Shown: positions 32,779 to 42,179, counted from the stretch's first letter. The stretch: DNA of 44,737 nt from Alistipes sp. (GCA_017631055.1 JAGBTZ010000008.1:1-44737), one strand, 5' to 3'. Notes: generated by a model not told the origin, from the letters alone. Made by a program: numbers and translations.

Positions 32779-33093
32779 CTACTCCTCCTTCTTCTTGTAG
32801 TAAACCTCGTCATCGAGGAACTCCTCGGTAGCGATGATTACCGGTTTGGGCAGACGCTCATAGTAGCGCGAAATCTCAATCTGCTCACGATTCTCGAAGG
32901 TCTCCTCCATCGTATCGGTCGGTGACGAGAAGTCCGAAAGCTTACGATTGAGCTCCTGCTTAAGCTCTGCAGCGATCTGGTTTGCACGGCGAGCAATGAT
33001 GTTGATGCTCTCGTAGATGTTACCCGTATCCTTATCGAGGTCAACGATCTTACGGGTCACGGTGTTGTTGGGAATGTTCTTTTTAATCTCCAT
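32779..33093 (-). CDS. rpoZ: RNA polymerase omega-like subunit (RpoZ, Bacteroidota type)
   Basis: A 104-residue protein annotated in Bacteroidota as omega, the small RNA polymerase subunit that stabilises beta-prime. The recognisable core is TGNIYESINIIARRANQIAAELKQEL (residues about 22-47), followed by an acidic linker and a lysine-glutamate tail. Between bamD (2 bp upstream) and coaBC it has the standard Bacteroidota neighbourhood. Similarity to proteobacterial omega is limited to the core. Confidence 0.85.
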   Translation of the reverse strand: MEIKKNIPNNTVTRKIVDLDKDTGNIYESINIIARRANQIAAELKQELNRKLSDFSSPTDTMEETFENREQIEISRYYERLPKPVIIATEEFLDDEVYYKKKEE

Positions 33094-33095
33094 CT

Positions 33096-34010
33096 TTATA
33101 GATTTTCTTTGTTATTTTTCTCCAAGTAATCTTTTGCAGCCTTCGAGAGGCGGTTAAGTTCCTTAACGTGTTTTGATTCGGGGAACTCGGCAATAAACGA
33201 GTAGTACGAATCGAGCATTGCCATATATCGGTCGGTCTGCTTCTCCTCAATTGAGTTTTGAGCCAACTCATAACCCGACTTTACCACATAGTACATCAAC
33301 TCTTCGCGATGTGACGACTCGGGATACTTCTTCAACGCATTACGGAACGCTACGATAGCCGACTTGTGGCGACCTATCTTATAGTATGTATAGGCATTGA
33401 TAAAGGCCTTATCGTGCAGTCGCTGAGTCAGTTCCTCGATTATGTTACGAAAATCCTCCAGGCGGGTCGACTCGGGATAGCGCGACATAAACTCCGTGAT
33501 GATAACTATCGCCTGTGCCGTTATCGATTGGTCGTGGCGAGGCTCGGGCGACATATAGTAGTGGCAGAGAGCATACATACCCTCAGCATCCTCGATAAAG
33601 GGGCTGTCACCACCACCGTACTTGTGACGATACTCATCCAGCAGCGTAGTAGCCTCCTCATAGTCACGCTCCTTGAACTTGCAACGCGCACGGAAGAACA
33701 TCACCGAATCCTCGGTACGAGTTCCGGTATAGTAGTGCTGCACCGCATCAAAGAGCATATAGGCTTTCGACCAACTATTCTTCTTGCCCGATTCGTAGTA
33801 CTTGTAACCCTCGTCAAACATCAGTCGGGCATCACCACTCTTGATAATTCGCGGGATGCCGACCTTCTTACCCATCTCGATACGTTCACGAGCAGTCAGA
33901 CGCTTACGCTCCGCCTGCTTCTCCTCCGAAGATGGCGCAGCAGAGGTTGTGCCGATAACCAATACCGAGCAGACAACCACCATTAGCAATCTATACAACA
34001 CTTTTGACAT
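33096..34010 (-). CDS. bamD: Outer membrane assembly lipoprotein BamD
   Basis: TPR-repeat protein of the BAM complex that folds outer-membrane barrels. After start MSKVLYRLLM (ATG 34008-34010) a hydrophobic signal (residues 6-22) is followed by TPR units through residue 290 (e.g. YEEATTLLDEYRHKYGG, YPESTRLEDFRNII, AIVAFRNALKKYPESSHREEL). The usual lipobox cysteine is not at the predicted cleavage region: the only early Cys (14) sits inside the helix, in contrast to typical lipidated BamD. It heads the bamD-rpoZ-coaBC-recN operon with a strong promoter. Total length 304 is a little above usual. Confidence 0.88.
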   Translation of the reverse strand: MSKVLYRLLMVVVCSVLVIGTTSAAPSSEEKQAERKRLTARERIEMGKKVGIPRIIKSGDARLMFDEGYKYYESGKKNSWSKAYMLFDAVQHYYTGTRTEDSVMFFRARCKFKERDYEEATTLLDEYRHKYGGGDSPFIEDAEGMYALCHYYMSPEPRHDQSITAQAIVIITEFMSRYPESTRLEDFRNIIEELTQRLHDKAFINAYTYYKIGRHKSAIVAFRNALKKYPESSHREELMYYVVKSGYELAQNSIEEKQTDRYMAMLDSYYSFIAEFPESKHVKELNRLSKAAKDYLEKNNKENL

Positions 34011-34064
34011 ACCTATCGAAATATCTTTATTAAGTACGGCCAGTCGCTTCCAACTGAAATCTTG

Positions 34065-34096
34065 CAAAAATACAATGAATTAACGAATTTCACAAA
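34065..34096 (-). promoter_or_regulatory. Promoter of bamD-rpoZ-coaBC-recN operon
   Basis: Read leftward, TTTG (34096-34093), 20-bp spacer, TATTTTTG (34072-34065): both elements perfect. It leaves a leader of about 50 nt. Confidence 0.7.
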
Positions 34097-34167
34097 CTAA
34101 AATTGCTCATCCGTCTCAAATTAGGTATTTTGCACCGAAAAACCGACCAAAAACACCTCTATTAAGG

Positions 34168-35178
34168 CTACTTCAATGCGCCCTTGGCAACCAGCCACTC
34201 GACAATCTGCACCGCATTCAGCGCAGCGCCCTTCTTAATCTGGTCGCTCACGCACCAGAAGGCCAAACCGTTCGGATTGGTCAAATCCTTACGCACACGG
34301 CCCACATAGACAGGCTCCTTGCCCGCAATAAAGAGCGGCATCGGATAGACCTTCGACTGAGGCTCATCCATCAACACCAGACCCTCGCCCTCGGCAAAAG
34401 CCTTACGAGCAGCCTCAACCGACACAGGCTCCGCAGTCTCAACCCACACACTCTCCGAGTGGGCACGCATCACCGGCACTCGCACGCAAGTTGCCGACAC
34501 CTCGATATCCGAGTGCATAATTTTGCGGGTCTCGTTGTACATCTTCAGCTCCTCCTTCGTGTAGTCATCGTCAGCAAATACGTCAATATGCGGAATCACA
34601 TTGTAAGCCAACTGATAGGCGAACTTCTCGACCGTAGCCTCCTTGCCCGCACCGAGTTCAGCGTACTGCTTCTCGAGCTCCTGCATCGCAGCCGCACCCG
34701 CACCACTTGCCGACTGATAGGTCGCAACGTGCACTCGGCGGATATGCGACAACTTCTCGATAGCGTTCAGCGCCACCACCATCTGAATTGTCGTACAGTT
34801 GGGGTTTGCGATAATCCCACGCGGAGCATTCAGCGCATCTTCGGGATTGACCTCAGGCACCACCAAAGGCACATCCGTATCCATACGGAAAGCACTCGAG
34901 TTATCAATCATCAGCGTTCCGTGCTTGGTAATCGTTGCGGCAAACTCCTTCGAAGTACCACCACCGGCCGACACCAAAGCCACATCTATACCCTTAAAAT
35001 CGTCATTATGCTGGAGCAGTTTCACTGTCAACTCCTCGCCTCTGAACTTATAACTACGGCCGGCACTACGCTCCGAGCCAAAGAGTGTCAAAGAGTCGAT
35101 TGGAAGGTTGTGCTCCTCCAAGATGGTCAGAAACTCCTGACCCACTGCGCCACTTGCGCCAACGATTGCGATATTCAT
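34168..35178 (-). CDS. asd: Aspartate-semialdehyde dehydrogenase
   Basis: Reduces aspartyl phosphate to aspartate semialdehyde, the branch to lysine, diaminopimelate, threonine and methionine. The 336-residue protein shows the NADP loop [11 protein letters not shown], the catalytic-cysteine segment [12 protein letters not shown], and the [33 protein letters not shown] and late GNPLGLAFWC-like ([21 protein letters not shown]) motifs. It lies 35 bp after the PBP1A gene on the same strand, functionally apt since diaminopimelate feeds peptidoglycan. Confidence 0.97.
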   Translation of the reverse strand: MNIAIVGASGAVGQEFLTILEEHNLPIDSLTLFGSERSAGRSYKFRGEELTVKLLQHNDDFKGIDVALVSAGGGTSKEFAATITKHGTLMIDNSSAFRMDTDVPLVVPEVNPEDALNAPRGIIANPNCTTIQMVVALNAIEKLSHIRRVHVATYQSASGAGAAAMQELEKQYAELGAGKEATVEKFAYQLAYNVIPHIDVFADDDYTKEELKMYNETRKIMHSDIEVSATCVRVPVMRAHSESVWVETAEPVSVEAARKAFAEGEGLVLMDEPQSKVYPMPLFIAGKEPVYVGRVRKDLTNPNGLAFWCVSDQIKKGAALNAVQIVEWLVAKGALK

Positions 35179-35212
35179 AACTATCTGTTTTATATTATTC
35201 TACACTATCATC

Positions 35213-37612
35213 TTACTCAAAAAATTCCGAGCCACCCTCATCCGCTCCCGGAGCCTCTGCCTCATCCGGGCACTCATACACAGGTGCCATCGGCGGGCGA
35301 GCGAAGGTATCCTCACGACTAAGACCCAACTTCGGGTCGGCATAAGCCTTGGTAAGGAACTCTCCCACGATAGGCAGAGCCATAGCACTACCCTCACCGC
35401 CCGAGCGTAGGTGTATTTGCTGATCCTCGGCACCGACCCACGCACCGGCCACCAACTTGGGCGTAATACACATAAACCACGCATCGCGGTTATCGTTCGA
35501 AGTACCGGTCTTACCCGCAATATCCATATTGCCGAAGCCATATTTCCACACCATACGGCCACCCGTACCTCCCGAGATCACGCGCTTGAGCATCGTGAGC
35601 ATCGTATAGGCCGTCTGCTTGCTGATAGCATCCTGCGAGGGGTTACTGAAGGTCGAAATCACATTACCCTGCCTATCCTCGATGCGGGTAACGAAAATCG
35701 GGTCGTTATGCACACCCTCATTGGCGAAGGTCGAGTAGGCACTCACCATCTCAAAGACATTCGATTCGAACGTACCCAAACACATCGCATATACCGGGTC
35801 GATAAAGCTGCGAATACCCATATTGTGAACGAAATCGGCCACCGCCTCGGGTTGCTTGGCCTGCTTCATAATCCATGCCGAGTAGTTGTTGCGACTACGA
35901 GCCAAGCCCCAAGCCAACGGGTGCAGCACTCCGTCATACTCCACCTTACCCGCCTCTTTGGGCGACCAGGCTGTGCCGAGCGAGGTCTCGATCGTAACGG
36001 GCAGATTGGGCACCATCGTACAAGGCGTAAGTCCGAGGTGGTCGATAGCAAAGGTGTAGATAAAGGGCTTAACCGTAGAGCCGATTTGTCGCTTGCCCTG
36101 CTTCGCCATATCGTACTTAAAGTAGCGGAAGTTGGGGCCTCCGACATAGGCTTTAACATAGCCTGTGTGGGGATCCATCGCCACAAAGCTTGCTCTCATC
36201 ATACGCTTGTGATGCAAAATCGAGTCACGCGGAGTCATCAGCGTATCACGCTCGCCCTTGAAGGTAAAGACCTTCATACGGCACTTCTGCCCGAAGCTCG
36301 CCATCACCTCCTTCTCGCCCACTCCGGCACGCTTCATATTGCGATAGCGGTCAGTGTTGCGGATGGCACGATGCATCAGAGCCTCAACCTCCTCCTTGTC
36401 GAGGTCTTGGAAGAGTACTCCCATGCGCTTAACCTGCGCATCCATCATCGGCTGCACCGTACTCTTCATATGGTCCCACAACGCATTCTCGGCATACTCC
36501 TGCATCGAGGCGTTGATTGTGGTATAGATTTTCAGACCATCACGGTAGATATTGTAGGGCTCACCATCAGCCTTGCGATTTTTGTGACACCAGCCATACA
36601 GCGGATTTTCGTCATACTCCTTCACCGCCTGCTCGTAGTCCCACTCGGTGTAGAACTGTCGGCGCGTGGGTCGCTTGGCATTCATCACCAAACGCAGCAT
36701 CTCGCGGAAATAGGTAGCCTCACCCTCATTGTGCGACACGGGCTTATAGTTGAGCACCAGCGGCAACTCCGCAATCGAATCGCGCTGGCCCTTGGTCAAG
36801 GCACCGGCGACCTCCATACGGGCAATGACGAGATTACGCCTTGCCAACGAACTCTCGGGATTACGCACGGGAGAGTATCGTGTCGGGGCGTTGACCACAC
36901 CGACCAACACAGCCGCCTCCTGGATATTGAGTTCGTGAGGCTCCTTGCCAAAGAAGGTCTGCGCCGCCGACTTAATTCCGTAGGCATTCGAGCCATAAGC
37001 CACCGTATTCAGATACATTGCCGCAATCTCCTCTTTGGTGTAGTTGTACTCGAGTTTTATGGCGGTAATCCACTCCTTGAACTTCGAAATCACGAGTTTG
37101 GTACTGCGAGCCACCTTACCGCGATTACGCACCGTATCACGCGGGAAGAGGTTTTTGGCCAACTGCTGAGTGATGGTACTACCTCCACCCTGCGAACTGC
37201 GTTGCAGTGCAATGGTCTTAATTCCGACACGGGCCAACGACTGGATATCGATACCCGAGTGGCGATAAAAACGGACATCCTCGGTGGCAATCAGCGCCGC
37301 AACAATCGGGGGCATATTGCGACCCTGCATCCTTATCACCAGAGATGAGTCCTGCGGGAAGAGGTCGTCATACTGAACGTATGAACGATTTTGCACGAAG
37401 AATGTACCCAACACCTTACCCTCCTCCGAGTAGACTTCGGTCGAGAGGTTGCTTTTCGGATTCTCCAACTCCTCGAACGAGGGCATGCGGCCAAAGAGAC
37501 CAAGCGATGTGAGCAGCAACATCGTGAACAACAATCCCATAGGAATCATCACCGCATACCACATCCACTTGATGATTTTGCTTTGCGTGGTTTTATTATT
37601 TTTTTGAGCCAT
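35213..37612 (-). CDS. Class A penicillin-binding protein 1A (glycosyltransferase/transpeptidase)
   Basis: Bifunctional peptidoglycan synthase anchored by one N-terminal helix (about residues 15-38). The glycosyltransferase domain (about 70-290) has EDVRFYRHSGID with catalytic Glu111, GGSTITQQLAKNLF (143-156) and the ITAIKLEYNYTKEEIAAMYLN segment. The transpeptidase domain (about 470-760) has STVK (Ser512, Lys515), SRN (573-575) and KTG (701-703). An acidic tail (DEAEAPGADEGGSEFFE) ends the 799-residue protein. A perfect -7 box lies 20 bp upstream; asd follows. Confidence 0.96.
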   Translation of the reverse strand: MAQKNNKTTQSKIIKWMWYAVMIPMGLLFTMLLLTSLGLFGRMPSFEELENPKSNLSTEVYSEEGKVLGTFFVQNRSYVQYDDLFPQDSSLVIRMQGRNMPPIVAALIATEDVRFYRHSGIDIQSLARVGIKTIALQRSSQGGGSTITQQLAKNLFPRDTVRNRGKVARSTKLVISKFKEWITAIKLEYNYTKEEIAAMYLNTVAYGSNAYGIKSAAQTFFGKEPHELNIQEAAVLVGVVNAPTRYSPVRNPESSLARRNLVIARMEVAGALTKGQRDSIAELPLVLNYKPVSHNEGEATYFREMLRLVMNAKRPTRRQFYTEWDYEQAVKEYDENPLYGWCHKNRKADGEPYNIYRDGLKIYTTINASMQEYAENALWDHMKSTVQPMMDAQVKRMGVLFQDLDKEEVEALMHRAIRNTDRYRNMKRAGVGEKEVMASFGQKCRMKVFTFKGERDTLMTPRDSILHHKRMMRASFVAMDPHTGYVKAYVGGPNFRYFKYDMAKQGKRQIGSTVKPFIYTFAIDHLGLTPCTMVPNLPVTIETSLGTAWSPKEAGKVEYDGVLHPLAWGLARSRNNYSAWIMKQAKQPEAVADFVHNMGIRSFIDPVYAMCLGTFESNVFEMVSAYSTFANEGVHNDPIFVTRIEDRQGNVISTFSNPSQDAISKQTAYTMLTMLKRVISGGTGGRMVWKYGFGNMDIAGKTGTSNDNRDAWFMCITPKLVAGAWVGAEDQQIHLRSGGEGSAMALPIVGEFLTKAYADPKLGLSREDTFARPPMAPVYECPDEAEAPGADEGGSEFFE

Positions 37613-37630
37613 CTTTTCTCATATTTTTTG

Positions 37631-37638
37631 CAAAGTTA
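37631..37638 (-). promoter_or_regulatory. -7 promoter box of PBP1A-asd unit
   Basis: TAACTTTG read leftward is a perfect TAnnTTTG match in the short gap after the 1002-residue gene; -33 unclear. Confidence 0.45.
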
Positions 37639-37662
37639 CACATTTTCGCTCAATTATCCACA

Positions 37663-40600
37663 TCAGAACGGCAAACCTACACCTCCCGACACAAACATTC
37701 CCTTCTTGCCGTGCGGTTTGTAGACCGACACAGTGAGGGCAACCGTAGCCGCCGATGGCATTCTGAAGAAGTTTACATCGAAGGTCAAATCGCCTCCGTA
37801 GGCAAACAGATGCTTACGGCGCTCAACAATATCGGCAATATCCCCCGGCTCGGGCTCCTTTTCGGCAACGAACGACTGCTTGTCGAACGAAGCATAGTCA
37901 AATCCCACATTCAAACGTATTCGCTTGAAATACAAGAATGTCGGAATTCCACCCTCGGGATAGCACAACGGCAACTGATAGTTCAACGATGTAGCCAAAT
38001 AGTTGCGATTCATTATATCGCCCGAATTAAATCCGTGCGGGATGAGCAGCGAGGATTTGAACGAGAGATTGGATGCCAACACATCCGACTCGAAACCTCC
38101 GAACGTAGTCTGGTAAGCCCCGGCTATCGACAACGAGTGATGAGCCGCCACACCCGGCAGGTAGACCTTAGCGTATGCTGCCACGAGCTGACCGAAGTCC
38201 TGGTTTGCCGGATTGAGCGCATAATTAAACGAGACGACATAACCCTGGCGTGGCAGGAAATCCTTATGGGCCAACTGCACCATACTCTGATAGCCGATAC
38301 CGAATTGCAGAAGATGAACACCCTCGCGATAGCCGATTTTAGCCACATTCGAAATCTGACCCGAGAGTATCATATTGGCCATACCTCGCACCTTGGCAAC
38401 CAATCCGTTAGAGTAGTTCCACGAGGTGCTCACACCCAGATAATGAGTACGATAACCGAGCTGAAAGTAGAGCGGCAACGATGCCGAAGCGGTCACATCG
38501 TAATACTTATCGAGATGCGGTTTATCGGGCAAGACCAACTCATACTTCTCGGTTTTGGGATTCATAACCCAGGTATAGGCCTGGTACATTCGCTGTCTAC
38601 CGCCGTAGGTTGCGCTCAAACTCAAATTCACACCCAGACCATAGTAACGCAACGTACCCTTATAGACCGAGCCTTCATCCCTATTCCATCCCCAAGTGGC
38701 CATACCTTCGGCATTCGAGAGTAAGCTCTGCGACATTGCCGTTACGCCCAGATTGAAGTCGATTTGACCCTCCGAGAGTGTAAACGGATCATACGAAGCC
38801 GGTGCCCACGAGTGAACATTAAAGAGGTGCGCAAACTTGGAGTATCGGCGAGGCTTCAGCTCCTTTTTCTGGCGATCGGCAACCTGCTGGTCGAACTTCA
38901 CAGTGTCGAGATTGATGGTATTCCACCTCTTGCGAGGAGGATTTACCCTATTCTGCGGCAACTGCGAAGGCGACACACTAATCAACGAAGCCGAGTCTAT
39001 TCGCTGGCTCGCCAGATGATAACCCTCGCTATCGTAGGTGGTCATCAACACCTCCCCTTCTCCGGTCGGCATCGGCGAGAAGGAGCCATACTTCGAGGTC
39101 GAGATGCGGAACTCCTCACCCGAGGCGATGTTGTAGCAATGCACCTCATCCTTGCCCGAAGCTATGGAGCCGAAGTAGAGCACTCCGTCACGAGCCCTCA
39201 GGTCGCTGATGGTGATGTAGGCACCGCTGGTCAAAGGCGAAGTTGTATTATCGTCATTGACACGACCCAGCCACATACCGCTATCATCCGTAGCGATAAA
39301 GTAGAGTTTTCGTGTCTGATTATCGTAAGCCAACGAGTGAAGTTCGACACCCTCGGCCATCTTCGCGACAACCCTGCGCGAACGCCTATCTCCGAGCACT
39401 ATTTGGTAGATGCCATCTGGTCGATACTCGACCCACGCCAACGAGGTGCTGCCATCTATGGCTGTCGGGAACTGCACATTGCGATAGCGGAACACGGTAC
39501 GGGTTGCACGTCTACCCTGCTCGACATAGCACAAGCGCGAATTGACTCTTTGCTGATAGACCACACCTCGGCGATACTCTGTCCACCATATCTTACCGCC
39601 CGAGATTGTCGGACGTGTCGAGATATTACCCGTATAGCACAATCGCTGCTCCCGACCACTCTCCGTATCGGTCACAACCAATGCCATGGGCTTATCCAAA
39701 TCCTCCTTGAACGAGAGCACTTTACCCTCCCCGAAAGGCATCGGATAACGGTAGGTCGTATAACTGCGCTGCTTGGGCACAGGGAGCCTTGTCGAAGAGT
39801 CCTCCTCTTGTGCCAAAGGTCGCCAATAGTTATTCAGGTCCGTGAATGTTTCGCGGAAGAGTTTGGTTGTCGAGGTCGAATAGAACCTCTTCAATCCGAC
39901 ATAAGTGGTGGCTATAACGTAAGGATTTCGCACGGCGTAGCGCACAATGTTATCCCAGATATTTTCGTCATATTTCGTATTGGCGTATGAGGTAATCTGA
40001 TATCCGAGCTGATAGTGGTCGGGCACATACTCCCTGAACGAGCCACAAAACCACTTATCACGACTTCTGTGCGAGAGGATTTTATCGCCCACAGCACGAT
40101 AGTGCATCGAGAATGAGGGCTGCAAACCTCGGCCAAACGACGACATCGAGGTCTCGGAGATGACCGCATCGCCCTCCATTCCCCACAATGGCATAAAGAG
40201 CAGACCGATGGTCGAACTCTGCTGACCGAGGATGTAACTAAAGGCCTTAACAAAGCCTCGGTTGATGTTGTTATACTGCACAGCGTGGCGATATTCGTGC
40301 GCAGCCAACTGCTTGAGCCAGGGCATCGAATAGCTCGAGATTGCGGGCGAGGAGAGAATCTCCACTCGCTTGGGCAGCCACATAACCATACCGTTCGACA
40401 TCGCATTTTCGGGATGCACAACGAAAGGAATCTTCATCGCTCCATGCCTAAAACCGAAATCTATCGTAGGCTGCACCGCCTGTACATAGTGGAAGAGTTT
40501 ATGGCCCAACACTTGAGCCGTATCGGGATAGATAACCGAAATTTTATCGCCCTTAATACGGCGCCAGGTCATCGATTCGGGATCGGCACCCCAAGAGTAA

Positions 40601-40671
40601 TACTGCGCCGAGGCGGTGCTGCAAACAAGCATCGCCACTACCGACAACAATATATATTTCAACCTTTTCAT
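37663..40671 (-). CDS. Outer-membrane protein with HExxH metalloprotease-like domain, beta-propeller and beta-barrel
   Basis: A 1002-residue exported protein. The signal peptide ends near AQ (residues 22-23). Residues about 25-200 hold HEYRH (125-129) after a helix (SMPWLKQLAA) and a downstream GMEGDAV (Glu166): an HExxH...E zincin-like arrangement. Residues about 300-590 contain repeated blades of WD40/TolB type (e.g. GGKIWWTEYRRG, TSLAWVEYRPDGIYQI, LYFIATDDSGMW). Residues about 640-1002 are amphipathic strands ending in SGGVGLPF, a terminal aromatic barrel signature. This suggests a surface or periplasm-facing peptidase domain tethered to an outer-membrane barrel; activity is not proved. 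It follows the SUI1 gene by 10 bp. Confidence 0.8.
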   Translation of the reverse strand: MKRLKYILLSVVAMLVCSTASAQYYSWGADPESMTWRRIKGDKISVIYPDTAQVLGHKLFHYVQAVQPTIDFGFRHGAMKIPFVVHPENAMSNGMVMWLPKRVEILSSPAISSYSMPWLKQLAAHEYRHAVQYNNINRGFVKAFSYILGQQSSTIGLLFMPLWGMEGDAVISETSMSSFGRGLQPSFSMHYRAVGDKILSHRSRDKWFCGSFREYVPDHYQLGYQITSYANTKYDENIWDNIVRYAVRNPYVIATTYVGLKRFYSTSTTKLFRETFTDLNNYWRPLAQEEDSSTRLPVPKQRSYTTYRYPMPFGEGKVLSFKEDLDKPMALVVTDTESGREQRLCYTGNISTRPTISGGKIWWTEYRRGVVYQQRVNSRLCYVEQGRRATRTVFRYRNVQFPTAIDGSTSLAWVEYRPDGIYQIVLGDRRSRRVVAKMAEGVELHSLAYDNQTRKLYFIATDDSGMWLGRVNDDNTTSPLTSGAYITISDLRARDGVLYFGSIASGKDEVHCYNIASGEEFRISTSKYGSFSPMPTGEGEVLMTTYDSEGYHLASQRIDSASLISVSPSQLPQNRVNPPRKRWNTINLDTVKFDQQVADRQKKELKPRRYSKFAHLFNVHSWAPASYDPFTLSEGQIDFNLGVTAMSQSLLSNAEGMATWGWNRDEGSVYKGTLRYYGLGVNLSLSATYGGRQRMYQAYTWVMNPKTEKYELVLPDKPHLDKYYDVTASASLPLYFQLGYRTHYLGVSTSWNYSNGLVAKVRGMANMILSGQISNVAKIGYREGVHLLQFGIGYQSMVQLAHKDFLPRQGYVVSFNYALNPANQDFGQLVAAYAKVYLPGVAAHHSLSIAGAYQTTFGGFESDVLASNLSFKSSLLIPHGFNSGDIMNRNYLATSLNYQLPLCYPEGGIPTFLYFKRIRLNVGFDYASFDKQSFVAEKEPEPGDIADIVERRKHLFAYGGDLTFDVNFFRMPSAATVALTVSVYKPHGKKGMFVSGGVGLPF

Positions 40672-40681
40672 TGAGGGTCTA

Positions 40682-41026
40682 TCAACTGCCGGCCTTCTTG
40701 CAACGATAGCCTGCCTGGGCCAAAATTTCGACTATACGGTCGCGGTGGTCGCCCTGCACGATAATCTCGCCATCCTTGACCGAGCCGCCCACGCCACACT
40801 TCTTCTTGACCATACGACCCAACTCCGCAAGGTCCTCATCCGAGCCGACAAAGCCCTTCACCAATGTCACAACCTTGCCGCCTCTCTGCTTCGAGTCGCG
40901 CCACACGCGCAAATCCTGTTTTGCCGGGGGCAGGGTCTCGACCTGAGGCTCTTCGCCTGTATTGTATTCGAAGTCGGGATTCGTAGAATAGACCATTCCG
41001 AGTCGCGCTTTCCAATCGTTAGTCAT
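40682..41026 (-). CDS. SUI1/YciH family translation initiation factor
   Basis: A 114-residue member of the eIF1/YciH family, thought to aid fidelity of start selection or stress translation in bacteria. The SUI1 core is RVWRDSKQRGGKVVTLVKGFVGSDEDLAELGRMVKKKCGVGGSVKDGEIIVQGDHRDRI (about residues 40-100) with the GGKVVT and CGVGGSVKDGEIIVQGDH motifs. The start MTNDWKARLG at 41026 is preferred; the frame upstream is open but runs through the promoter. It shares a symmetric divergent promoter region with the DUF4435 gene and is followed by the 1002-residue gene. Confidence 0.92.
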   Translation of the reverse strand: MTNDWKARLGMVYSTNPDFEYNTGEEPQVETLPPAKQDLRVWRDSKQRGGKVVTLVKGFVGSDEDLAELGRMVKKKCGVGGSVKDGEIIVQGDHRDRIVEILAQAGYRCKKAGS

Positions 41027-41074
41027 AAAAAATGTCGGTTTTCGCCTGTTAAACGTATAATCTTTGCTCTCTAT

Positions 41075-41105
41075 TTTGCGCAAAGATACTAAATTACTAT
41101 CTTTG
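41075..41105 (+). promoter_or_regulatory. Promoter of the DUF4435 gene
   Basis: TTTG at 41075-41078, 19-bp spacer, TATCTTTG at 41098-41105: perfect Bacteroidota promoter. The first ATG (41112) is only 6 bp past the -7 box, so either the mRNA is leaderless or ATG 41139 is used. Confidence 0.65.
41081..41088 (-). promoter_or_regulatory. -7 promoter box of the SUI1-outer membrane protein unit
   Basis: TATCTTTG read leftward. With the rightward box at 41098-41105 it forms a perfect inverted repeat with a 9-bp centre. Confidence 0.5.
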
Positions 41106-41111
41106 TAGAGT

Positions 41112-42140
41112 ATGAAAAGTGAGATAAATTCCGCAACTATGCACAAAAACGGTATAAATGAGCCGTTACCACAACCATTGCCATATCTCGGGACAAAGCG
41201 GTTGGTCAGGGTCTATGTCGAGGGATACGAAGATGTTGCCTTCTGGCGTGGCATCTTCGACCACTTCCGCAACCCCTACTTGCGCTTCGAGATTTCGGTG
41301 CCGACACGTCCCGATTTACCCAAAGGCAAGAAGGTCCTGATGTCGATGATTCCGACCTCCTCGGAGGAGCAGTTGTTGTGTGTGGATTCCGATTTCGACT
41401 ACCTCTTTGGCGAGCGCACCGAGCAGTCGCGCACAGTCTGCAATTCGCGCTATATGTTCCACACCTACGCCTACGCCACCGAGAACTTTTTGTGCTATGC
41501 CCCCTCGCTCCACAACGTCTGTGTCAAGGCGACCAAGAACGATACCCGCATCTTCGACTTTGTGAAGTTTATGGAGGAGTATTCGCTCATCATCTACCCC
41601 GTATTTTTGTGGTACGCCTACTCGGCACAGATGGGTACCGAGAGCATCTTCACCCTCAACGACTTCCGCAATACGGTGCGCCTCGGCTATCTCGATATCA
41701 AGGAGAATGGTCGCTCGACTCTCGAGTGGCTGCAGGGCAACGTCAACGCTCGATTGGGCTCACTGCGCCACAACTATCCGCAGATGCAGTCGGCGGTCGA
41801 TGAGTTTGGTCGCTACCTGCGTGATTCGAAGGATGTTGTCCCCGAGCAGACCTATCTCTATATGCACGGACATACGCTGATGGATAACGTGGTGATGATT
41901 TTGCTCAACGATGTCTGCGACAAGTTGCGCAAACTTTCACACGCACGCATCAGTGCCTCTTCGAAGGAGGGCATCGCTCTGCGTGATGAGGTGAGCAACT
42001 ACAACAATTCGCTACGCTCGATACGCGATGTTCTGCTCGACAACGAGAACTACACTTCGTGTCCGCTCTATAAGCGCCTGAGCCTCGATATCGAACACTA
42101 CCTCCAGCACACAATCAGCCAGATGCAACGAGGCGAGTAA
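41112..42140 (+). CDS. DUF4435 protein with TOPRIM-like motifs
   Basis: A 342-residue soluble protein of the DUF4435 family. RVYVEGYEDVAFW contains Glu37 and LLCVDSDFDYLFG contains Asp92 and Asp94, the E...DxD pattern of a TOPRIM metal site. The remainder is helical (about 110-340), with a conserved-looking FHTYAYATENFLCY segment typical of this family. DUF4435 occurs as a stand-alone protein in Bacteroidota and as the effector AriB of PARIS phage-defence systems; here no AAA ATPase partner lies next to it. Function is unknown. The start is ATG 41112 or 41139 (MHKNG). A repeat-rich gap follows. Confidence 0.85.
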   Translation: MKSEINSATMHKNGINEPLPQPLPYLGTKRLVRVYVEGYEDVAFWRGIFDHFRNPYLRFEISVPTRPDLPKGKKVLMSMIPTSSEEQLLCVDSDFDYLFGERTEQSRTVCNSRYMFHTYAYATENFLCYAPSLHNVCVKATKNDTRIFDFVKFMEEYSLIIYPVFLWYAYSAQMGTESIFTLNDFRNTVRLGYLDIKENGRSTLEWLQGNVNARLGSLRHNYPQMQSAVDEFGRYLRDSKDVVPEQTYLYMHGHTLMDNVVMILLNDVCDKLRKLSHARISASSKEGIALRDEVSNYNNSLRSIRDVLLDNENYTSCPLYKRLSLDIEHYLQHTISQMQRGE

Positions 42141-42179
42141 CGGAGTGGATTCACAATTCACCCCATCTAACACACAACT

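Noticed and set aside
35411-37348. Long open frame (645 codons) on the plus strand
   Set aside because: Lies antisense within the PBP1A gene, is histidine/arginine-rich with no recognisable motif, and results from the host codon pattern.
38764-39990. Plus-strand open frame of 408 codons
   Set aside because: Antisense to the 1002-residue outer-membrane protein and without signal or motif.
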